DNA of 46,331 nucleotides from NCBI RefSeq assembly GCF_000948395.1, contig NZ_JYFN01000054.1:1-46331 (forward strand), in the 5' to 3' direction. The DNA is from Frankia torreyi (GTDB lineage: Bacteria > Actinomycetota > Actinomycetes > Frankiales > Frankiaceae). The notes below the pieces were generated by a model. It was given only the letters and a program-made list of their open reading frames with translations. It was not told the DNA's origin and ran no database searches. Of the stretch, positions 44,223 to 46,331 are shown one piece after another (within the stretch, counting starts at the first letter, position 1; every line of letters begins with the position of its first letter). The position numbers and the translations under genes are program-made.

Positions 44223-45134
44223 TCAGGCGCCGTCGGTGAGGATCGCCCGCAGCGCGGTGTCGATGTCGGGGTGGGTGAACCGGAAGCCGGCTGCGGTCAG
44301 CACGGCGGGGGCCAACCGCTGGGAGGCGAGGACGCCCTCGTCGGCGAACTCGCCGAGGGCGGCGCGCAGGGCGAGGCGGGGTACCGCGGCGAACGCCGGG
44401 CGGTGCAGCGCCGACGCGAGCGCCGCGGTGAAGGCGGCGTTGGTGACGGGTTCGGGCGCGACCAGGTTCACCGGCCCGGCCACCGAGTCGTCGGCGAGCA
44501 GCAGGCGCAACGCCGCCACGTGGTCGGTGCAGCTGATCCAGCTCAGCCACTGGCGGCCCGATCCCAGCCGACCCCCGAGCCCCAGCCGGAACAGCGGGAG
44601 CTGGCGGCCGAGGCTGCCTCCGTGGCGGGAGAGCACGACCCCGGTCCGCAGCGTGACGACCCGGATGCCGGCCTCGCGGGCGGGCGTGGCCGCCGCCTCC
44701 CAGTCCTCGACGAGCCGGGCGAGGAACCCCGCGCCGGCGGGGGCGTTCTCGTCGAGCGGGCCGGCGTCGCCGCCCGCCGAGGTGCCGTACCAGCCGACGG
44801 CGCTGCCGGAGAGGAACGCCTGCGGGGGCGGGGTGAGGGTGGCGAGGGTGCGGGCGAGCAGGTCGGTGCCGGCGATCCGGCTGTCGCGCAGCAGGCGCTT
44901 GTAGTCGTCGGTCCAGCGGCGGTCGCCGATGCCCGCGCCGGCGAGGTGGACGACGGCGTCGGTGCCGGCGAGCGCCGCCGGGTCGAGCCGACCGGCGGCG
45001 GGATCCCACTGGATCTCGCCGCCGGTGCGGGGTGTCCGCCGGACCAGGGTGGTCACGGTGTGGCCGTCCCCGTGCAGGGCGGGGACGAGTGCTGAACCGA
45101 TCAGTCCCGAGGCCCCGGTCACCACGATGCGCAT
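44223..45134 (-). CDS. TIGR01777 family NAD(P)-dependent epimerase-like protein
   Basis: 303 aa extended short-chain dehydrogenase fold. MRIVVTGASGLIGSALVPAL is the Rossmann motif; AVVHLAGAGIGDRRWTDDYKRLLRDSRI, SGSAVGWYG and LRTGVVLSRHGGSLGRQLPLFRLGLGGRLGSGRQWLSWI are the diagnostic TIGR01777 segments. The C-terminal VPRLALRAALGEFADEGVLASQRLAPAVLTAAGFRFTHPDIDTAL is the DUF1731 part. It is the homologue of Rv2216; function unknown. ATG 45134 is used; ATG 45143 (MVTMRIV) is possible. It lies 103 bp after the E2 gene and in the same direction. Confidence 0.9.
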   Translation of the reverse strand: MRIVVTGASGLIGSALVPALHGDGHTVTTLVRRTPRTGGEIQWDPAAGRLDPAALAGTDAVVHLAGAGIGDRRWTDDYKRLLRDSRIAGTDLLARTLATLTPPPQAFLSGSAVGWYGTSAGGDAGPLDENAPAGAGFLARLVEDWEAAATPAREAGIRVVTLRTGVVLSRHGGSLGRQLPLFRLGLGGRLGSGRQWLSWISCTDHVAALRLLLADDSVAGPVNLVAPEPVTNAAFTAALASALHRPAFAAVPRLALRAALGEFADEGVLASQRLAPAVLTAAGFRFTHPDIDTALRAILTDGA

Positions 45135-45237
45135 GGTGACCATCGTGGCCGGTCGCCGCCTCGGATGCGAGGCGGCGACCGGGCCCGTGTCCGCTGCCGG
45201 CGCCTGGAGACTGGCGGCGTCCTGAGGCTGGCGGAGC

Positions 45238-46331
45238 CTAGAGGCCCAGGTCGGCCTCGAAGGCACCCTCCTCGAGCCGCCGCTTGATGAAGGTCAGGAA
45301 GCGGGCGGCGTCGGCCCCGTCGACGATGCGGTGGTCGTAGGTCAGCGACAGGTACACCGCCGACCGCACGGCGATGATCTCCCCGAGCTCCGGGTCGTCG
45401 ATGACGGCGGGCTTCTTCGTCACGATCCCCGTGCCGAGGATGCCCACCTGCGGCTGGTTGATGATCGGCGTGTCGAACAGGGCGCCTCGGCTGCCCGTGT
45501 TCGTGAGGGTGAAGGTCCCCCCGCCGAGCTCGTCCGGGGAGATCTTGTTGGCCCGGGTCCGGCTGGCCAGATCGTCGATCTTGCGTGCGAGACCGGTGAG
45601 GTTGAGGTCACCGGCGCTGTGGATGACCGGCACGACCAGGCCGCGCTCGGAGTCCACGGCGATGCCGAGGTTCTCGTCGCCGTGGTAGGTGACCGTCCCC
45701 GCCTCGACGTCGAGGCTGGCGTTGAGCTGCGGGAACTCGCGCAGCGCCTCGCAGGTCGCCAGCGCGAAGAACGGCAGGAACGACAGCTTCAGTCCCTCGC
45801 GGGCCTGGAAGCCGGCCTTGGCCCGGTCCCGCAGCCGCGCGATGCGGGTGACGTCCACCTCGACGACGGTGGTGAGCTGGGCGCTGATCTGCAGCGACTC
45901 GACCATGCGCTTGGCGACCAGGGCGCGCAGCCGGGAGAGCTTCTCGGTGCGCCCACGGACCGGGGCGGGGGCGGAGGTGCCCGTGCCGGTCGTCGCCGGG
46001 GCGGCCGCAGCCGGGGCGGCCGGGGCCGCGGGGCGGGCCGGTGCCGACGGCGCGGCGGGAGCTGCCGGGGCGGCGGGGGCGGCGCCGGAGCGGGCCGCCT
46101 CCTGGATGTCCTGCTTGGTGATCCGGCCGCCGGGGCCCGAGCCGGTCACGTCGGCGAGGTCGACGCCCAGCTCGGCGGCCATCTTGCGGACCAGCGGCGT
46201 GACGTAGCGACCGATCCCGCCGTCGCCGTTGGAGGTGGCCACCGGGGCGGGTGCGGTCGGTGCCTGGGCGGGCACCGGGGCCGGCTCCGGCGCGCGGACC
46301 GGCGCCGGGGCGGGGGCCGGGGTGGGGGCCG
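45238..46331 (-). CDS. sucB: Dihydrolipoamide acyltransferase (E2), partial
   Basis: Open at the right edge, so the N-terminal lipoyl domain(s) are outside the window; about 364 residues are visible. A Pro/Ala-rich linker leads to the peripheral-subunit-binding domain ([35 protein letters not shown]), another Ala/Pro linker, and the trimer-forming catalytic domain with the active-site [15 protein letters not shown]. Position after the TIGR01777 and lip genes matches Rv2215, the shared E2 of pyruvate and 2-oxoglutarate dehydrogenase complexes in mycobacteria. Which acyl group it transfers cannot be told from sequence alone. The lipoyl group it needs is made by the lipB-lipA products 5 kb away. 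Confidence 0.92.
   Translation of the reverse strand, partial: APTPAPAPAPVRAPEPAPVPAQAPTAPAPVATSNGDGGIGRYVTPLVRKMAAELGVDLADVTGSGPGGRITKQDIQEAARSGAAPAAPAAPAAPSAPARPAAPAAPAAAAPATTGTGTSAPAPVRGRTEKLSRLRALVAKRMVESLQISAQLTTVVEVDVTRIARLRDRAKAGFQAREGLKLSFLPFFALATCEALREFPQLNASLDVEAGTVTYHGDENLGIAVDSERGLVVPVIHSAGDLNLTGLARKIDDLASRTRANKISPDELGGGTFTLTNTGSRGALFDTPIINQPQVGILGTGIVTKKPAVIDDPELGEIIAVRSAVYLSLTYDHRIVDGADAARFLTFIKRRLEEGAFEADLGL

Overview
The window is chromosomal DNA from a very GC-rich actinomycete. Three features fit Frankia or a close relative: a eukaryote-type glutamine synthetase (GlnII) next to glnA1, glnA2 and glnE; actinobacterial GlnR-type half-sites upstream of glnII and glnA1; and an F420:NADPH oxidoreductase. 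This assignment is inference from gene content and composition. No transposase, prophage or CRISPR array is visible.

Layout. The window opens on the 3' end of a 5S rRNA gene and its terminator. Positions 437-15730 hold a housekeeping block in the order known from Mycobacterium Rv1691-Rv1700: a large disordered/TPR protein, a DUF1015 protein (minus), a small TPR protein, a HAD phosphatase, an SCP2-like protein (minus), a 71-aa protein, tlyA, nadK, recN, an aldo/keto reductase, pyrG and a NUDIX ADP-ribose pyrophosphatase. The steA-steB pair usual between recN and pyrG is missing. A second region (15.9-21.3 kb) has an envelope PKD protein/lipoprotein pair divergent from xerD, a 72-aa protein, an F420 reductase and a metal-receptor-fold protein. 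From 21.4 kb to the end the order follows Mycobacterium Rv2225-Rv2215: panB, (tetR, thrS, a two-gene HEPN/ATPase cassette), glnA2, glnE, glnII, glnA1, RDD protein, DUF4191 protein, lipA, lipB, a peptidase, a pseudokinase, a TIGR01777 epimerase and the E2 acyltransferase gene, cut by the window end.

How genes work together. glnA2-glnE-glnII-glnA1 form an ammonium-assimilation cluster: GlnE adenylylates GlnA1, and arrays of GlnR-type half-sites with 11-bp period lie upstream of glnII (five half-sites) and glnA1 (three). lipB-lipA make the lipoyl cofactor carried by the E2 protein at the right end. tlyA-nadK-recN and pyrG-nudix are tightly coupled units.

Most unusual items: (1) a HEPN-domain gene followed by an 888-aa protein with a KGGVGR-variant ParA-like domain plus a second P-loop ATPase domain, resembling a conflict/defence cassette, placed between thrS and glnA2; (2) two copies of an approximately 70-nt structured element, with conserved loop and 3' flank but covarying stems, bracketing pyrG-nudix; (3) the five-site GlnR-type array at glnII; (4) recurrent in-frame 15- and 18-bp minisatellites in housekeeping genes.
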